Positions 12,248 to 14,516 of a DNA stretch of 14,516 nucleotides are shown piece by piece. The stretch comes from Bacillota bacterium. Its GTDB lineage: Bacteria; Bacillota; Bacilli; Alicyclobacillales; SLC66. Under the pieces are notes generated by a model. That model did no database searches, was not told the DNA's origin, and saw only the letters and a list, made by a program, of their open reading frames with translations. The position numbers were made by a program, and so were the translations under genes. Positions within the stretch are counted from its first letter, which is position 1; each line of letters begins with the position of its first letter. The DNA lies in NCBI GenBank assembly GCA_021846145.1, contig JAJZCJ010000055.1, forward strand, positions 1 to 14,516. Direction: 5' to 3'.

Positions 12248-14211
12248 GCAGATACACTCCCTGACTGTAATTGATACATTTGAAAATAACGTCCGCCATG
12301 CGCCATCAGTTCCTCATGCGTACCTCGTTCCACAATGACACCATGGTCTAACACAAGGATCATATCCGCATTGCGAATGGTCGAAAGCCGATGAGCGATG
12401 ATAAAAGTGGTGCGCCCACGCTTGAGTACTTCTAACGCTTGCTGAATCACAGCCTCCGTCTCCGTATCGATGCTTGACGTCGCTTCATCTAGCACTAATA
12501 TAGCTGGATCAAAAGCCAATGCCCGCGCAAACGAAATGAGTTGACGCTGACCGGCTGACAAGGTGCTACCTTTTTCTAGCACAGGTTCATCCCAGCCATT
12601 TGGCAAATGTCCCAGCAGTTGATCAGCACCCACTTCTCGTAGCGCTTGATCAATTCGCTCCCTTGGTATCGACGGATCTTCCAAACTGACATTGGTAGCA
12701 ATAGTGCCAGTGAATAGAAAGGGGTCCTGGAGAACAATTCCCATGTGTTTGCGCACATGTTGGCGCGGCAATTCGCCAATATTTATGTCATCAATGGTCA
12801 CTGACCCGGCATGCGGATCATAGAAGCGGAAAAGTAGGTTCATGATCGAACTTTTACCAGATCCGGTATGACCAACCATCGCGATCGTCTGCCCCTGTCT
12901 CGCCTCAAAGGAAATTCCTTTCAGGACATCTTGCTTGCCATCGTACGTGAAAAATACGTCCTCGAATTTCACGTTTCCTTGATACCTGATCATCGCGCCA
13001 CTCGTGACGTCGACACCTTCTTCATCCAAAAGTTGAAATACCCGTTCTGCTGCCACACGAGCCTGTTCCATTCCCGATAGCTGATTAATAATTTGCACCA
13101 CCGGTTGAAACAATCGATTCAAATAGTCTACAAAAGCATACAGTACGCCAAACTGAATCACACCTTCTAAGTGAAAAGAACGATAACCAAAATACGCAAT
13201 GAGAGCCACAAAAAATATTCCCCTCAACACACCGACTAAGTTCCACCCACTTGCTGAATTCATCATGAGCAAGCGAATTTGCCCCTGATAAAATCGCGTA
13301 TTTAATTCGTTAAATTCATTTAACGTACGCGCCTGTCGATGAAAAGCCCGGATGATCGGAATACCTTGGAGCGTCTCATTAATGGTCGCATTGATATCAC
13401 TAAGCAGCAGTCGAATGTGATGATTCACAGCTACTGCGTACTTGCGATAAAGCACAATCCAGACGCCAAGAATCGGCAACAACAGCAAGCACATCATGGC
13501 AAGTTGAACATCAAGAATCAACAAGGCGATGTAGATACCAATCATGTTCACCAAGCTAGACAGTAAATTCGCCACCACCGTCACATAAAACTCCCGAATG
13601 GCTTCTGTATCATTGGTGATTCGAGAAACTATTTTGCCTGCTGGTAGATTATCAAAATAAGCAATAGGCAACCTCCCCATCTGCCGAAATACGTCCTGAC
13701 GCATACGCTGCAAGATGCGGTTGGCAGACACCTGTAGAAGGAATCGTTGCCCATAGGTGAATACTGCAGATACCAGAATCAATGAAAAATAAATCACTGC
13801 GAGCCAAATCATTTTAGGGACTTCAGGTTGATAAAAATCAAATAACTGTTGCCGTGTAAGTGGGATACCATGCACTGCCGAAGATGTTGCACCACTTACA
13901 TATGCGTGGTGCACAAAGTAAAATGTTTGATCTACCTGAACCAAGCTGACCGCAGTACCCTTTTTCTCTGAAGGAGTAAAATAACTGCTTCGCTTATAAT
14001 AGTGACCACGGAATAACACCGCATCAGGCACTGCACCAGGCGTCTCGTACCACGTTTGTTCAATTCCCACGATATGATTATTGATCAGATTTTTAGCGAT
14101 CATGGGTCCGCTTAAGTCAGCCACTACGGCAATGATCAACATGATAATAGCGATGATAAACGTGCGTTTATATAATGTGCCATAATGAAATAACCGTTTA
14201 TTTACATTCAT
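12244..14211 (-). CDS. BmrD/YheH-like heterodimeric ABC exporter half with extracytoplasmic domain
   Basis: This 655-residue type IV ABC exporter half-transporter has a six-helix membrane domain (about 17-380) and an ATPase domain (about 410-650). Walker A is GHTGSGKS (447-454), the Q-loop Gln495 is in VLQDPF, the signature is LSAGQ (551-555), Walker B is ILVLDE with catalytic Glu576, and the H-loop is His607. This half supplies the catalytic Glu. About 85 residues between helices 1 and 2 (about 47-132, rich in Tyr, His and Thr) form an extracytoplasmic domain, as in Bacillus BmrD (YheH). The start ATG overlaps the previous gene's TGA in ATGA, with GAGGTGAT in front, so the two halves are translationally coupled and surely assemble together. 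Substrates are probably hydrophobic drugs or lipids; none can be read from the sequence. Confidence 0.93.
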   Translation of the reverse strand: MNVNKRLFHYGTLYKRTFIIAIIMLIIAVVADLSGPMIAKNLINNHIVGIEQTWYETPGAVPDAVLFRGHYYKRSSYFTPSEKKGTAVSLVQVDQTFYFVHHAYVSGATSSAVHGIPLTRQQLFDFYQPEVPKMIWLAVIYFSLILVSAVFTYGQRFLLQVSANRILQRMRQDVFRQMGRLPIAYFDNLPAGKIVSRITNDTEAIREFYVTVVANLLSSLVNMIGIYIALLILDVQLAMMCLLLLPILGVWIVLYRKYAVAVNHHIRLLLSDINATINETLQGIPIIRAFHRQARTLNEFNELNTRFYQGQIRLLMMNSASGWNLVGVLRGIFFVALIAYFGYRSFHLEGVIQFGVLYAFVDYLNRLFQPVVQIINQLSGMEQARVAAERVFQLLDEEGVDVTSGAMIRYQGNVKFEDVFFTYDGKQDVLKGISFEARQGQTIAMVGHTGSGKSSIMNLLFRFYDPHAGSVTIDDINIGELPRQHVRKHMGIVLQDPFLFTGTIATNVSLEDPSIPRERIDQALREVGADQLLGHLPNGWDEPVLEKGSTLSAGQRQLISFARALAFDPAILVLDEATSSIDTETEAVIQQALEVLKRGRTTFIIAHRLSTIRNADMILVLDHGVIVERGTHEELMAHGGRYFQMYQLQSGSVSA

Positions 14212-14516
14212 TGTATCACCTCTTCTGCCTGTTGCCTGAGATATTGCTCATAATACCATCCATAATTTGACATCAACTCTTCATGTGAACCTGATTCTAC
14301 AATTTCGCCCTCGTCAAGCACAATGATCCAATCCGCATGCTCAATGGCAGATAACCGATGTGTGGCAAATAACGTCGTTCTACCTTTACGCGAAGTTCGG
14401 ATTGCCTCGACAATATGTGCCTCCGTTCTCGCATCCACCGCTGACATGGCATCATCGAGAATCAAAATCTCCGGATCAATCACAAGTGCCCGCGCCAAGG
14501 CAATGCGCTGCTTTTG
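14208..14516 (-). CDS. BmrC/YheI-like ABC exporter half, C-terminal end only (5' part outside window)
   Basis: Only the last 102 codons are visible, beginning inside the ABC signature region at QKQRIALARAL. Walker B reads ILILDDAMSAVD: the catalytic Glu is replaced by Asp, the hallmark of the degenerate site in heterodimeric exporters. The H-loop His is in ATHRLSAIEHAD, and the tail VLDEGEIVESGSHEEL is typical. Together with the next gene, which has a normal Walker B, this makes an asymmetric BmrCD/TM287-288-type pair. Its TGA overlaps the next ATG by the ATGA arrangement. The open frame runs off the window edge; the internal TTG at 14498 is not a real start. Confidence 0.92.
   Translation of the reverse strand, partial: QKQRIALARALVIDPEILILDDAMSAVDARTEAHIVEAIRTSRKGRTTLFATHRLSAIEHADWIIVLDEGEIVESGSHEELMSNYGWYYEQYLRQQAEEVIQ

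Overview
The window looks like chromosomal DNA from a low-to-moderate G+C, spore-former-type Bacillota. Shine-Dalgarno sequences are strong and purine-rich (AGGAGG, AAGGGGG), GTG and TTG starts are common, sigma-A promoters are near consensus, and the proteins resemble Bacillus/Alicyclobacillus-type families (BmrCD/YheHI ABC exporter, DECR-type dienoyl-CoA reductase, PadR regulator, Lin0512 family, BsaA-type glutathione peroxidase). An acidophilic Alicyclobacillus relative is possible, but nothing here proves it. I saw no tRNA, rRNA, CRISPR array, insertion sequence or prophage.

Left part (1-5580). A truncated 2,4-dienoyl-CoA reductase gene lies downstream of a PadR regulator gene, and both diverge from a 14-helix DHA2 drug exporter. 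The two promoters are mirror images: their -35 boxes form one palindrome (TTGACT-ATTC-AGTCAA), and each reads TTGACT-17-TATAAT. The exporter gene runs tail to tail into a Lin0512-family gene, with overlapping stop codons. Then come a glutathione peroxidase and an 80-residue orphan protein (plus strand). Facing them is a class II aldolase-fdhD pair (minus strand).

Middle (5630-9450). A NifX/NifB-type small protein with a natural His-rich tail ends at a clear terminator. Upstream of it is a two-gene chemotaxis unit, cheA-cheB. Its leader carries a cyclic-di-GMP-I (GEMM-I) riboswitch aptamer followed by a terminator-like hairpin just before the cheA ribosome binding site. CheB keeps its methylesterase triad, but its receiver domain has lost the phospho-accepting Asp. 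Together these suggest a chemosensory unit gated by c-di-GMP and with altered phosphorylation feedback.

Right part (9421-14516, all minus strand). This is a tight gene string: a BmrC-like ABC exporter half (5' end outside the window), a BmrD-like half with an extracytoplasmic domain, a CbbY-like HAD phosphatase, a YiiX-like permuted NlpC/P60 protein whose start codon looks broken by one extra base, a small four-helix membrane protein, and a lipoprotein with two tandem cupredoxin domains carrying CuA-like ligand sets. It ends at a strong hairpin at 9421-9446. The first three genes overlap by 4 bases each, and the next gaps are 14-48 bases.
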